Positions 24,918 to 34,509 of a stretch of DNA of 64,000 bases are shown here, piece by piece (position 1 is the first letter of the stretch; each line of letters opens with the position of its first letter). Made by a program: the position numbers and the translations under genes. The stretch spans positions 928,001-992,000 of the forward strand of contig JADKIO010000005.1 of the NCBI GenBank assembly GCA_016721195.1, in the 5' to 3' direction. A model generated the notes under the pieces. The model was given only the letters and a program-made list of their open reading frames with translations. It was not told the origin of the DNA and searched no databases. The stretch is from Candidatus Geothrix skivensis (GTDB lineage Bacteria; Acidobacteriota; Holophagae; Holophagales; Holophagaceae).

Positions 24918-25181
24918 TCAGGAAACGACGGCCTGGGCCAGCACCCGCTGGACGCCCCAGAGCAGCAGCAGGGCGATGAAGATGTCCAGGCTGATCCCGC
25001 CGATGGGCGGAACGATGGCCCGGATGGGGTGCAGCACGGGGTCGGTGATGGCATGCAGCAGCTTCACCCAGCGGTTGCCCGGGTCGATGGGGAACCAGGA
25101 GATGAGGGCCGAGGCGATCAGCAGCCAGCTGAGCACCGTCAGGGCGTGGTAGGCGAGGGTGAAGACAAGGTCCATGTGCAT
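24918..25181 (-). CDS. yggT: YggT family membrane protein
   Basis: 87 residues, two hydrophobic segments (ALTVLSWLLIASALISWF and DIFIALLLLWGVQRVLA) around the conserved loop ITDPVLHPIRAIVPPIGGISL, which defines the family. YggT proteins are short inner-membrane proteins associated with division or osmotic adaptation; their molecular role is not established. The ATG at 25181 or in-frame ATG at 25175 may be used. Head-to-head with bshA across 44 bp. Confidence 0.92.
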   Translation of the reverse strand: MHMDLVFTLAYHALTVLSWLLIASALISWFPIDPGNRWVKLLHAITDPVLHPIRAIVPPIGGISLDIFIALLLLWGVQRVLAQAVVS

Positions 25182-25225
25182 GATCCCGGGAACCTGATCA
25201 TCATAGCTGGGAGGGAACCCATTCC

Positions 25226-26335
25226 ATGCGCATCGGCATTTCCTGCTACAGCACCTTCGGCGGTTCGGGCGTGGTGGCCACGGAAGTGGGGAAGGCCCTG
25301 GCCGCCCGGGGGCATGAGATCCACATCCTCAGCCCGAGCCTGCCCCCGCGCCTGGTGGGCTTCGAGGACCGCATCACCTTCCACGAGGTTCGGGCCAGTC
25401 CCTACCCCCTCTTCGAGGACGCCCCCTATTCCATCGCCCTCGGCTCGAAAATGGCGGATGTGGCGGAACACCACCACCTGGACATCATCCACGCCCACTA
25501 CGCCATTCCCCACGCCATGGCGGCCCTGCTGGCCCGAATGGCCATTCCCTCCCTCAAGGTCGTCACCACCCTCCATGGCACGGACATCACCGTGGTGGGC
25601 AGCGACCCCAGCTACCTGCCCATGGTGAAGATGGCCATCCGGGAGAGCGACGGCGTCACGGCGGTATCGGAGTACCTGCGTCAGGAGACCATCCGGGCCT
25701 TCGGCGTGGACCGGACCATCGAGGTCATCGGGAATTTCGTGGAACCCCCGGGCCACGAAAAACCGGACTGCCGCGCCTGGCTGGCCCCCAAGGCCGCCTT
25801 CGTGCTCACCCACATCTCCAACTTCCGGCCAGTGAAACGGGTGATGGACGTGCTCCGGGTGTTCGAGCTGGTGCGAAAGCAGGTGCCCGTGCGCCTCATC
25901 ATGCTGGGCGACGGTCCGGACCGACTGGAGGCGGAGGCCTTCTGCCGGGACCGGGGCTTTGCTGCGGAAGTGCGGTTCACGGGGAAGCAGCTGGATATCG
26001 GCACCGTGCTGGCCTGTTCCGACCTCTTCCTCCTCCCCAGCGCCACGGAAAGCTTCGGCCTGGCAGCCCTGGAGGCCATGGGCCACCGGGTCCCGGTCAT
26101 CGCCAGCCGGGTGGGGGGCCTGCCCGAGGTGGTCCGGCATGGAATCGACGGCTACCTGGAGCCCATGGGCGATGTGGAGGCCATGGCCGCCGACGCGGTG
26201 AAGCTCCTGCGGGACGAGGACCTGCGGCTGACCATGGGCGACTCGGCCCGGGACCGGGCCCTGGGCACCTTCGCCGAGGGACCCATCGTGGATCAGTACG
26301 AGGCGCTGTATCGACAAGTGCTGGAAAAGGCCTGA
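25226..26335 (+). CDS. bshA: N-acetyl-alpha-D-glucosaminyl L-malate synthase BshA (GT4 glycosyltransferase)
   Basis: 369 residues. The N-terminus MRIGISCYSTFGGSGVVATE is the BshA-specific form of the GT4 GGxG loop; LHGTDITVVGSDPSY, VSEYLRQET and the ATESFGLAALEAM nucleotide-sugar motif (E-x7-E) also match. BshA transfers GlcNAc from UDP-GlcNAc to malate, the first step of bacillithiol, a low-molecular-weight thiol made in Firmicutes, Bacteroidota, Acidobacteriota and others. GGGAGGGAA precedes the ATG. BshB and BshC are not nearby, so the assignment rests on sequence. Another GT4 function is possible but less likely. Confidence 0.88.
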   Translation: MRIGISCYSTFGGSGVVATEVGKALAARGHEIHILSPSLPPRLVGFEDRITFHEVRASPYPLFEDAPYSIALGSKMADVAEHHHLDIIHAHYAIPHAMAALLARMAIPSLKVVTTLHGTDITVVGSDPSYLPMVKMAIRESDGVTAVSEYLRQETIRAFGVDRTIEVIGNFVEPPGHEKPDCRAWLAPKAAFVLTHISNFRPVKRVMDVLRVFELVRKQVPVRLIMLGDGPDRLEAEAFCRDRGFAAEVRFTGKQLDIGTVLACSDLFLLPSATESFGLAALEAMGHRVPVIASRVGGLPEVVRHGIDGYLEPMGDVEAMAADAVKLLRDEDLRLTMGDSARDRALGTFAEGPIVDQYEALYRQVLEKA

Positions 26336-26413
26336 GTGGTGGAATAACGCCCTATCGTCCCGGAGTTACCCGTCCGGTTTTCCGGTCGATAAGAAATCCA
26401 TGAAGGCGTCCAA

Positions 26414-28963
26414 GTGAGAGTGTGGCGTTGCCTGCTGGTGGCCCTGTCCACGGTGGTGGCCTTGGCGTCGGAAGGATGGCATCGGCCCTTCTCGCTGCTG
26501 GGCCCTGACCAGGGGCTCCCCGCGGGTGGCATCACCACCCTGGCCCAGGAGGCGGACGGCTTCCTTTGGGTGGGCACAGAGAATGGTCTCCTCCGCTATG
26601 AAGGGGGGGCCAGCAGCCGCTGGTCCGGTGAGGACGGCCTGCCCTCGGACTACATCCACCGGCTCCTCGCCCACCCCGCGGGCGGCCTCTGGGTCTCCAC
26701 CAGCCGGGGGCTGGCCTGGATCAGGGCCGGACGCATCGAGACCGCCCAGTTCGGATCCCCCTCCGCGGGGCAGGGCGCGAGTTCCATGGCCCTGGACAGT
26801 TCCGGGAGGCTGTGGGTGATCACCCCCTGGGGACTCTTCGTCCAGCAGGCAGGTACCGAGTTCAAGGCCCATCCCCGGGCCTTTCCGGGGCGTCTGCTGA
26901 CCCTAGCCCAGGGCGAGGGCGGCGCCATGCACCTGGGCACGGACCAGGGCCTGCACTCGATCCGCCCAGATGGCTCCATCCAGACCTTCGGACCCGCCGA
27001 GGGCCTGCCCAGGGAGGGTGTGGCGCTGCTGGCGGAAGATGGGGCCGGCCGTCTATGGGCTGGCACCGGGCGGTACCTCGTCATGAAGGCGCGGGACGGC
27101 CAGCATTTCACGGATGAATCCAGCCGGCTGCGGGGCAGCCTGTCCCCCAACAGTGTCCCCTTCCGGGACCTGGACGGCTCCATCTGGTTTCCGACCCAGG
27201 CCGGGGCCTTGCATGTGAAGGGACCCCAGACGGAATCACTGGATTCGGCCATCGGCCTGCCCTTCCGCTGGGTGCGGACCATCTTCCGGGACCGGGAGGG
27301 GACACTCTGGATCCTGGGGCCCTCCCTGGCCCGCCTCCAGGGCTCCGGGCGAATCTGGAACCACTCTCTGGCCGGCAGCAGCTCCGGAGAAGTGGTTTGG
27401 TTCATCCACCGCGACACCCAGGGCCGTCTACTTGCCGCCACGGATGATGGGGCCATCCAGGTCAGTCCCACGGGGGGGCGGCGCATCCCGGGAACCGAGG
27501 GGCGCCGCATCAAGTATCTGGCACCCGACCGCTCGGGCCTGCTCTGGATGGTCAGCACCATCGGTCCCACCCTCTGGCTGCGGCCCGGCAGTCGGCAGGC
27601 CGAGATCGCCCCCCTCGGAGACCTGGGGTATGCGGTGAATACCGTCATGGAAGACCGGCAGGGGACGGTCTGGCTCGGCCACACGCAGAAAGGGCTGCTT
27701 CGCTGGAACCCCGCCACCCGGCGACTCCACCAGGAACTGGGCCCCCAGGCAGGCGCAGGAGGCACCCTGGGGGTCTTCCAGGTGCGCGAGGATGGCCGGG
27801 GCCGTCTCTGGGCCGCGACCACGGCCGGTCTCCGCTTGAGGGAGGCGGATGGCCGCTGGAGGACCTTCGGGGAAGCCCAGGGGCTGCCCCCCTGCGGCCT
27901 CTGGGGCATGGCCTTCCTCCCGGACGGCAGTGCCTGGCTCCACTTCCAAGAGGCCCTGGGCCTGGTGCGGGTCCGCGTGGAAGGTGACCGCCTCAACGTT
28001 CTCGAACACCGGGTGAAAGGGCAGGGGCTGCACTCGAACCTCGTCTACGCCGTGGCCGTGGACGAGCTTGGCCAGACCTGGGCCAGCACTGACCAGGGCC
28101 TGGATCGCCTGGACCCGGCCCTCCATGTGGGGCGCCGGGAGGGCATGATCAGCGAGGACTGCGCCATCCTGGCCCTGCTGGCGGACCAGGGCCACGTCTG
28201 GGTGGGAACCGCCGGTGGGCTGGTCCGTTTCGAGGCGGATAAGGTTGAGCCCGAGAGTCTCCTGCCCAGGGCCCACATCCTGAAGCTCCACCTTGGTGAC
28301 AGGCAGTTGGCCCCCCCCTTCGAGAACCTCCCGGCGGTGCCAGCCCGGGAATCGACGGTGGCTTTCCGGGTGGCTGCCCCCACCTATCGCCAGGAGGGGC
28401 AGTTCCGGATCCAGGGGCGGCTCCTGGGTCTCGAGTCGGACTGGCGCGACCTCGATTCGGCGGTGGCCCGGTATCCCGCTCTCCCTGGGGGCAGCTATCG
28501 ATTCGAAACCCGGACGGTAGGCCCGGATGGACAGATGGGAGTCGCCACGTCGCTGGCCTTCAGGGTGCGGCCTCCATGGTGGAAGTCCTGGTGGGCCCTG
28601 TCGCTGGAGGTATTGCTAGGTCTGCTCGGCTTGTACCTCCTGATTCGCGCGAGAATCGCCGGGCTCGCCCGCAGCAAGGCGGCACTGGAAGCACTCGTTG
28701 CCAGGCGCACCGAGGAACTTCGCGCCCGTAATGAGGAGCTGTCCTTGGCCCTCGGGAACGTCAAGCAACTGTCGGGCCTGCTCCCCATCTGCGCCTCCTG
28801 CAAGAAGATTCGGGATGACAAGGGCTATTGGAACCAGCTGGAGCAGTACATCAGCGCCCACTCGGAGGTTGGCTTTTCCCATGGCATCTGCCCGGACTGT
28901 GTGGAGACGGTCTTTCCCGACTACGTGGCCCGCCGCTCAGCCAAGTCCCCGATCGAGGGTTGA
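26414..28963 (+). CDS. Beta-propeller (Reg_prop/Y_Y_Y) membrane sensor with C-terminal Cys-rich domain, no kinase
   Basis: 849 residues from a GTG with GAAGG seven bases upstream. A signal peptide (residues 1-19) is followed by repeated two-component-regulator propeller units with the W-V/A-G/S-T-x-x-G-L pattern (FLWVGTENGLLRYEG, GLWVSTSRGLAWI, TWASTDQGLDRLD, HVWVGTAGGLVRFE), a Y_Y_Y-like domain (about 620-715), one membrane span (about 725-745) and a short coiled coil. Unlike most such sensors there is no HisKA, HATPase, GGDEF or HTH output. Instead it ends in about 60 residues with LPICASCKKIRDDKGYW and GICPDCVETVFPDY, four cysteines in two C-x-x-C pairs. That tail occurs at the ends of many signalling proteins; its role is not known to me. 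Confidence 0.85.
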   Translation: MRVWRCLLVALSTVVALASEGWHRPFSLLGPDQGLPAGGITTLAQEADGFLWVGTENGLLRYEGGASSRWSGEDGLPSDYIHRLLAHPAGGLWVSTSRGLAWIRAGRIETAQFGSPSAGQGASSMALDSSGRLWVITPWGLFVQQAGTEFKAHPRAFPGRLLTLAQGEGGAMHLGTDQGLHSIRPDGSIQTFGPAEGLPREGVALLAEDGAGRLWAGTGRYLVMKARDGQHFTDESSRLRGSLSPNSVPFRDLDGSIWFPTQAGALHVKGPQTESLDSAIGLPFRWVRTIFRDREGTLWILGPSLARLQGSGRIWNHSLAGSSSGEVVWFIHRDTQGRLLAATDDGAIQVSPTGGRRIPGTEGRRIKYLAPDRSGLLWMVSTIGPTLWLRPGSRQAEIAPLGDLGYAVNTVMEDRQGTVWLGHTQKGLLRWNPATRRLHQELGPQAGAGGTLGVFQVREDGRGRLWAATTAGLRLREADGRWRTFGEAQGLPPCGLWGMAFLPDGSAWLHFQEALGLVRVRVEGDRLNVLEHRVKGQGLHSNLVYAVAVDELGQTWASTDQGLDRLDPALHVGRREGMISEDCAILALLADQGHVWVGTAGGLVRFEADKVEPESLLPRAHILKLHLGDRQLAPPFENLPAVPARESTVAFRVAAPTYRQEGQFRIQGRLLGLESDWRDLDSAVARYPALPGGSYRFETRTVGPDGQMGVATSLAFRVRPPWWKSWWALSLEVLLGLLGLYLLIRARIAGLARSKAALEALVARRTEELRARNEELSLALGNVKQLSGLLPICASCKKIRDDKGYWNQLEQYISAHSEVGFSHGICPDCVETVFPDYVARRSAKSPIEG

Positions 28964-29249
28964 CTGGGTCGCAGCAATCAGGGGCCAACCGAACAAGCAC
29001 GCGCCGGGAGTGCCTCACCTTCCCCTTCGAGACCGATGACATGAGCTTCGCATGCTGGAAACGGCGGCAAGCCGGAGGGGCTGCAGGGCTGTTTCCTCCC
29101 TGCGGCCATCCGTTACAGGGTTTTTATGTCGATCACAAGACCTTCAGGGCGATGCATTTCGATCTGGGAAAGGTGGAGATGCAAGGCTCTCGGTAGCCCT
29201 AGAATGACTCCATGCGCCGGCCAGGATGGGTCCGTCGCAGGAGGAATGG
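28964..29249. other. Intergenic region before the KAS-III gene
   Basis: 286 bp without a convincing gene. A short hairpin GCAGGG...CCCTGC (around 29083-29104) is present. A 51-codon frame from 29041 has no good ribosome-binding site. I tested for a c-di-GMP-I or cobalamin riboswitch by eye and saw no matching core. Confidence 0.5.
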
Positions 29250-30332
29250 ATGCCCCAGCCACGAAGCGTCATCATCGGAACCGGCAGCTGCATTCCGTCC
29301 CTGGAGGTTCCGAACCAGGCCTTTGCAGATCACACCTTCTTCGAGGACCATGGCCGGCCCTATCCAGCGGGCGACACCGCCAGGATCGTGGCGAAATTCC
29401 AGGAAATCACCGATATCGCCGAACGTCGCTACGCGCCGGCTGACCTGGTCGCATCGGACCTTGCCTTCGAAGCGGGAAAGCAGGCTCTGGCCGCGGCGGG
29501 CATCGATCCGGAAACCCTGGACTACCTCATCGTGGCCCACAATTTCGGGGACGTGCGGGCCGGCAGCCGGTCGCCGGATCAGGTCCCGACCCTGGCGGCG
29601 CGAGTGAAGGCGCGCCTGCGCATCGCCAACCCCTTCTGCGTGGCCTACGATCTGCCCTTCGGCTGTCCGGGCTGGCTGCAGGCGGTGATCCAGGCCGACT
29701 ACTTCCTGCGCTCGGGGGAAGCGAAGCGGGCCCTGGTGATCGGGGCTGAAACCCTTTCCCGGGTTTCCGATCCCTGCGATCGGGACAGCCTGATCTATGC
29801 GGATGGGGCCGGGGCGGTGGTGCTGGAGGCCCAGGACCATGCTGAGCCCGTGGGCATCCTGGCCCATGCGGTGCGATCCGATACCCTCGATCATTCGGAC
29901 CTGCTGCACATGGGCCCCTCCTTCGATCCCGCGGCGGAGGGCAGGGATCTCTTCATCAAGATGAAGGGCCGCAAGCTCTACGAGTACGCCATCGCCACCG
30001 TGCCTGGGCTCGTCCGCCGGAGCCTCGAGAAGGCAGGCCTCACCCTCGCCGACGTGGACAAGGTGCTCATCCACCAGGCCAACGGCAAGATGGACGAGGC
30101 CATCCTCAAGCGGCTGTTCCGGCTCTATGGCATCGCCGAGATTCCGGCGGGCGTCATGCCCATGACCGTGTCCTGGCTGGGCAACAGCTCCGTGGCCACC
30201 GTGCCCACCCTGCTGGACTTGGTGGTGAAGGGCAAGCTGGAGGGACAGACCCTCAGCCGCGGCGATGTGGTGGTGTTCGCCTCGGTGGGGGCGGGAATGC
30301 ACATCAATTCAGTGGTCTACCGGTGGACCTAG
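29250..30332 (+). CDS. Beta-ketoacyl-ACP synthase III-like enzyme
   Basis: 360 residues. The start at 29250 has AGGAGGA immediately upstream. The thiolase-fold KAS-III triad is visible: Cys139 in DLPFGCPGWLQAV, His in LIHQANGKMDEAI and Asn in SWLGNSSVATVP. An Asp/Gly turn YADGAGAVVLEA is also typical. The nucleophile context (FGCPG) differs from canonical FabH (A-x-C-A-G-F), and the sequence carries an insertion around residues 100-120, so it may not be the primary FabH; PQS/DarB-like or hydrocarbon/secondary-metabolite KAS-III paralogues are alternatives. No fatty-acid genes surround it. Confidence 0.82.
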   Translation: MPQPRSVIIGTGSCIPSLEVPNQAFADHTFFEDHGRPYPAGDTARIVAKFQEITDIAERRYAPADLVASDLAFEAGKQALAAAGIDPETLDYLIVAHNFGDVRAGSRSPDQVPTLAARVKARLRIANPFCVAYDLPFGCPGWLQAVIQADYFLRSGEAKRALVIGAETLSRVSDPCDRDSLIYADGAGAVVLEAQDHAEPVGILAHAVRSDTLDHSDLLHMGPSFDPAAEGRDLFIKMKGRKLYEYAIATVPGLVRRSLEKAGLTLADVDKVLIHQANGKMDEAILKRLFRLYGIAEIPAGVMPMTVSWLGNSSVATVPTLLDLVVKGKLEGQTLSRGDVVVFASVGAGMHINSVVYRWT

Positions 30333-30381
30333 TCAGGCAGCGTTTCCAAGCCCAGCCACTTGCGGCGACTGCCATCGGCCA

Positions 30382-33300
30382 TCACAACGCTTTCGGCTTC
30401 AGAGCCTCCAACTGTCGCTTTGCGAGGGCGGGACAGCCGAATTCGCCTTCATCCAGCTCGCCTCGATCCGGCTTGACGCGAAGGTAGTAAGCTTTGGCGG
30501 CCGTGGTTTCGCCCAGCTGTTCGGCGATACGCCCCAGGAGGTACCAGTCGGCTCCGGTGGGATCCTCCTCATCCCTCATGCCTAGGGCCTTGAGGAGAAA
30601 TTCCAGGGCCTCGGCCGTACGTCCGGCCTCGGCCAACACCGTGGCCAAGGTGTGGTGGGCTGGGCTTGAGGAGGCACCCGTGCCCAGGATCGCCTTGCGG
30701 GCCTGGTTCAGTGTCTCGGGATCCACCTTTCCCTTCACCACCTTCCACCAGGCGAGGTTGTTGAAGTCGCCTGGGTTCGCCTTTCCCCGGGCGATCCGAT
30801 CTGCCATCAGAGCCTCGGCCTCTGCGAATTGCCCCAAACGATGGAGTATGTAAAGTTTGCGGCTTGGCAGATCCGGATCGTCGGGATGCTTGGCGAGGGC
30901 CGATTCCACTGTATCCAGGGCCGGCTTCCATTTCCCAGAAGCGGCGAGGTAGTCGATCCTTCGGTTCAGACCTGAAATCGAATCCGGGAACAGCGAGACC
31001 AGGAGGGCGGTGGCCTGCTCCCGTGTGACCAAGTCCTTGCGCAGGGACGCTCCGAGCGCAGCGCTGCGGGCCACAGAGCCCATCTGGGGCGCGGTCAGCC
31101 TCGATTGCAGGGCCACCCGCACAGCATCCATGGCCTCCTGTTCTTCCTTTTCCATGGCCAGTACGCACATGGCGGCCAACCGTATCTCATCCGCTGTTCC
31201 TTGTCGGCCCTTCTCCCACAGGCGCCGAACCACGTGCCCGGACAGGGGTTCTCCTTCTTCTGGTTTCCGGCTGGCCTCGAACAAATGATCCATCCAGACC
31301 CTGGCAGCGCCTAGGTCACTGCGCTTGAGGTACCACAAGGCCTGCCGGGCAAGGTCGGGAAGCTCATTTCCCACCAGTCGACAAGTCGTTCCGAATCGTG
31401 CCACATAGAATTTGCTGGGGCTCTGCCCCGGCATCTGAGCCTGCACCGTAAAGCCTTTGTGGTCATCACCCTCGAACGTAAGCTCGGTTAGCGAGAGGGT
31501 GATGTCCAGCATGAGCGGAATCGAGAACCCCTGCTTGGCAGAGGTCGCAGCGAACTTCCGCTGTTCATCTATGGCTTTCCGAAGCTGGGCGGGTGAGAGC
31601 CCCGCCTCAGACAGGAACAGCCTGAGGCGCTCCATCGTCAGTTTCCGGTCTCCCAGGGCCAGGAACATGGCCTTGACCACCTCCCTGGGGTCCTTGAGAT
31701 CCGGAGTGATGGCTTCGTGAGGTTGGATCCTGGCCAGGAGTTCGGCCCGGGCCTTGACCTGGGTCATATCAGAAGCGCCTGAGGATCCTTCATTCAGGAG
31801 CGCCGAGGCCTCCGCGTATTTCCTGAAAGTCAGGGCCACATCGGCGGCGCCGAGATAGGTGGCTCGACGGGTGGTCAGGTCAGGGAACTGGGAACGCCCC
31901 AGGGCTTTCGCTTTCTCAAGGCCGTTCAGACAGGCTTCCATGCCCACCAGCCAGGCATTTCGGCGGGGGGACGCTTCCCGGCTGCGGGCGACCTCCTGGG
32001 CCTCGGCCCACCGCCCCTGTCGGGAGAGGCATACCATGAGGTTGTCCTGGAGAGAATCGGTCTTCTCCTCCTCGATCAGGGCCTTGTAGATGCGTACGGC
32101 TTCATCCAGGTCCTCACCCGGAACATACCGTTCACCCTCTGAGTTGTGCTCGAGCAGGATGGCCAGGTTGTGTTGGGAGGTTCGGTTCTTGGGATCCAGC
32201 GCGATGGATCGGCGATAGGCACCGATGGCTCCCTTGCGGTCCCACCCCGACTTGAACCTCCGGCCAATCCAATCGTGCTGAAGGACCCAGCCCTGGACCT
32301 GGAAGGCCATGCTGCTGGTGGGCTCGAGGCGGATGGCTTCTTTGAGGGATTCCCTGGCCGTTTCAGCCAAGCCTGCGGCCAGCTGGGCACGCGCCAGCCG
32401 AATGAGTGGATTTGCCCGGCCCGGCGCTGCCACCTGCTGTTTCCGGAATTCCGCCAGGGCCTCCTTGGTCTGGCCAGCCCCAAGGAAGGCCTCACCCACC
32501 TGCTGAAAAACCACCAGGGGAATCTTGGAATCTCCAAAGGACTTCAAGTCGATCCTTGCCTGATCCACTTCCTTGGGACTCCACCGCCTCTTGGGGCAAA
32601 CCATCCTGTAGAGGGCTTCCACGCTTCCATCGGGATTGCCCTGGTAGGTGAGGCTCAGGGTGGCCGGACCGAAGGCCAGGGACTGGTTCGCGGGCAGGGA
32701 ATCATGGGCATATCCGCTGGGCGGATGGATGATCCACTTCGCTTCCATGGTGTAGGGCGCCCACATCAGCAGGTCCGTCTTGCGGGGTACCACGGCGTCG
32801 GGTTTCTGGGGATCCTTGGGGACCGCACTGTCGCTCTCCTCCGCGTCTTCCTTGGATTCGGCCTTCAGGGTGTTGGAGAGACTGTTGACCAGCGGCCAGG
32901 CGTTCATGGCAACGGCGGCATCGGAGGTTCCCGTATTGGCGATCCCCACTTTCTGGGCTTCCAGGATCAACCGGAAAGGAAGGCCCAGGTCCTCCGGGCG
33001 CAGGTACTCGAGCCGCCCAAGATCCTTGGCCTTGTAGGTCCGCTCCGCGTAGGCCTTGAGGTTCTCCCGAGTACGCTTCGGGTCCACTCCGAGGTATTCC
33101 CCCCGGAGCTGGATTTCGAAGGGCCCTTGACCCTGTGTGATTTCAAGCACGCGGCCGGTTCCGTCATCAGCCAGAAAGACTTCCTTGATCTCCCTGAGCA
33201 CATTCAGGTCAGCCGAGGTGCCAGGTGTGGTGAGAAGCCCCGGGGAAGGCGCGCCAATCACCAGGGCCCGACGTTCCATATCGGCTGCCGGGAGTAATCC

Positions 33301-34509
33301 GATAGGGGCCGAGGGAACCGTAGGATCAATCCAGATGGCCGGCGAGCCAGGAATGTAGACGATGGCATGGTCGAAGGCCGAGAGCCCAGGCATGTCCGGT
33401 TCGATATCCTGCCGGGAGCCAACGCGGAGAAGTGCCATGGAGGCGGGAATTCCGGCCTCCCGCAGGAGGGCTACCAGCAGGGCCGACTTGTCCTTGCAGT
33501 CTCCGTAACCCCGCTTCAACGTATCGGCCGGCTTCCTTGGCACAACCGAGGCGTCGCCGAATTCGAGACCCGTATAACGGATGTCCTTGTGCATACGGGC
33601 CACCAGTCGCTTGATGAGGTCCATGCGATCGGTGGCATCACCCGTGGCCTGCCTTACCCAGGGCCCCAGTTGGGCACCTGCCAACTGGGCCTCGACGATC
33701 TCGGAATACTCCACAGCAGCTGCCTCCCAGGTGGGCGTCGTGCTGTAGATCAGGGCCGGTGGGGGATTCTGGTCTGGTGCCTGGTTCGGCTCGTCCTTCT
33801 TTCTCGGAAGGGTTGGGCCCAGGTCCAGGCTGATCACCTTACGTCCACCCACGATCTGGCTCTGCGGTTCAATGCCCGAGAGGCCCCTGATTTTCCATTT
33901 GAAGGGGGAGGAGGCGGGCACCTCTAGGGTGTACCGACTGCGGTTCACAGGCACAGGCTGCGACAGGGCAAACTGCCCCATGGTGCCGACCATGGAGAAG
34001 GGCCGATGATCTCGATGGAGGATCTCAACTTCAGCAATGACGCCCTTGGCCAGCTTGGGTAATGGAGCCTTGAGATGCCGACGGTCCGTGAACATGTCGG
34101 GGCTTTGGTGCTCAGGACTGAACTCTCCGATGGTGGCTGGGTCCAAGGTGTGCTCCTTGCCATCAGGGGTAATGACCCGGGCCCGGATGATGGGTCTTTC
34201 CTCCAACCAAGTGGTGTAGTCGGCCCGAACTGTTCCCCAACCTTCAATGGCCGAGTCTTGGTCGATGCGGAAAATGTAACGGTAGCGGGCGGTACGCCTT
34301 CCTGATTCATCAAGAACCACCCGATAGTCTTCAAGGAGTTCTTGTTGGGCATAACCCGCCCTGATTGGGATCTGGCCGGATGTCTTGAGCAGGTCTACGG
34401 GACTCGCACTGAAGGCAGGCCCCTCTTCCCAGGGCGTGACCGCAGCCAGCCCAGCGCACGCAAGCGACATGCAAATAGCAACAAGCAGATGAACTCGGGC
34501 AGACAGCAT
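30382..34509 (-). CDS. Large exported DUF3857/transglutaminase-like/TPR protein
   Basis: 1375 residues using the ATG at 34509 (GGAG six bases upstream), which starts a signal peptide (MLSARVHLLVAICMSLACAG). The N-terminal region (about 50-260) fits DUF3857, with YRYIFRIDQDSAIEGWG and RARVITPDGKEHTLDP. A transglutaminase-core domain follows: RGYGDCKDKSALLVALLRE supplies Cys, FDHAIVYI the His, and WIDPTVPSAPIGLLP the Asp. A beta-rich segment then leads to TPR-like helices (about 660-1350), for example RANPLIRLARAQLAAGLAE and DPKNRTSQHNLAILLEH. It probably acts in the periplasm. The catalytic residues suggest a peptidase or transamidase; the substrate is unknown. Convergent with the KAS-III gene. 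Confidence 0.85.
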   Translation of the reverse strand: MLSARVHLLVAICMSLACAGLAAVTPWEEGPAFSASPVDLLKTSGQIPIRAGYAQQELLEDYRVVLDESGRRTARYRYIFRIDQDSAIEGWGTVRADYTTWLEERPIIRARVITPDGKEHTLDPATIGEFSPEHQSPDMFTDRRHLKAPLPKLAKGVIAEVEILHRDHRPFSMVGTMGQFALSQPVPVNRSRYTLEVPASSPFKWKIRGLSGIEPQSQIVGGRKVISLDLGPTLPRKKDEPNQAPDQNPPPALIYSTTPTWEAAAVEYSEIVEAQLAGAQLGPWVRQATGDATDRMDLIKRLVARMHKDIRYTGLEFGDASVVPRKPADTLKRGYGDCKDKSALLVALLREAGIPASMALLRVGSRQDIEPDMPGLSAFDHAIVYIPGSPAIWIDPTVPSAPIGLLPAADMERRALVIGAPSPGLLTTPGTSADLNVLREIKEVFLADDGTGRVLEITQGQGPFEIQLRGEYLGVDPKRTRENLKAYAERTYKAKDLGRLEYLRPEDLGLPFRLILEAQKVGIANTGTSDAAVAMNAWPLVNSLSNTLKAESKEDAEESDSAVPKDPQKPDAVVPRKTDLLMWAPYTMEAKWIIHPPSGYAHDSLPANQSLAFGPATLSLTYQGNPDGSVEALYRMVCPKRRWSPKEVDQARIDLKSFGDSKIPLVVFQQVGEAFLGAGQTKEALAEFRKQQVAAPGRANPLIRLARAQLAAGLAETARESLKEAIRLEPTSSMAFQVQGWVLQHDWIGRRFKSGWDRKGAIGAYRRSIALDPKNRTSQHNLAILLEHNSEGERYVPGEDLDEAVRIYKALIEEEKTDSLQDNLMVCLSRQGRWAEAQEVARSREASPRRNAWLVGMEACLNGLEKAKALGRSQFPDLTTRRATYLGAADVALTFRKYAEASALLNEGSSGASDMTQVKARAELLARIQPHEAITPDLKDPREVVKAMFLALGDRKLTMERLRLFLSEAGLSPAQLRKAIDEQRKFAATSAKQGFSIPLMLDITLSLTELTFEGDDHKGFTVQAQMPGQSPSKFYVARFGTTCRLVGNELPDLARQALWYLKRSDLGAARVWMDHLFEASRKPEEGEPLSGHVVRRLWEKGRQGTADEIRLAAMCVLAMEKEEQEAMDAVRVALQSRLTAPQMGSVARSAALGASLRKDLVTREQATALLVSLFPDSISGLNRRIDYLAASGKWKPALDTVESALAKHPDDPDLPSRKLYILHRLGQFAEAEALMADRIARGKANPGDFNNLAWWKVVKGKVDPETLNQARKAILGTGASSSPAHHTLATVLAEAGRTAEALEFLLKALGMRDEEDPTGADWYLLGRIAEQLGETTAAKAYYLRVKPDRGELDEGEFGCPALAKRQLEALKPKAL

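Noticed and set aside
28964..29249. Possible c-di-GMP or cobalamin riboswitch before the KAS-III gene
   Set aside because: No conserved GEMM or cobalamin core bases could be matched by eye; only a short hairpin is present.
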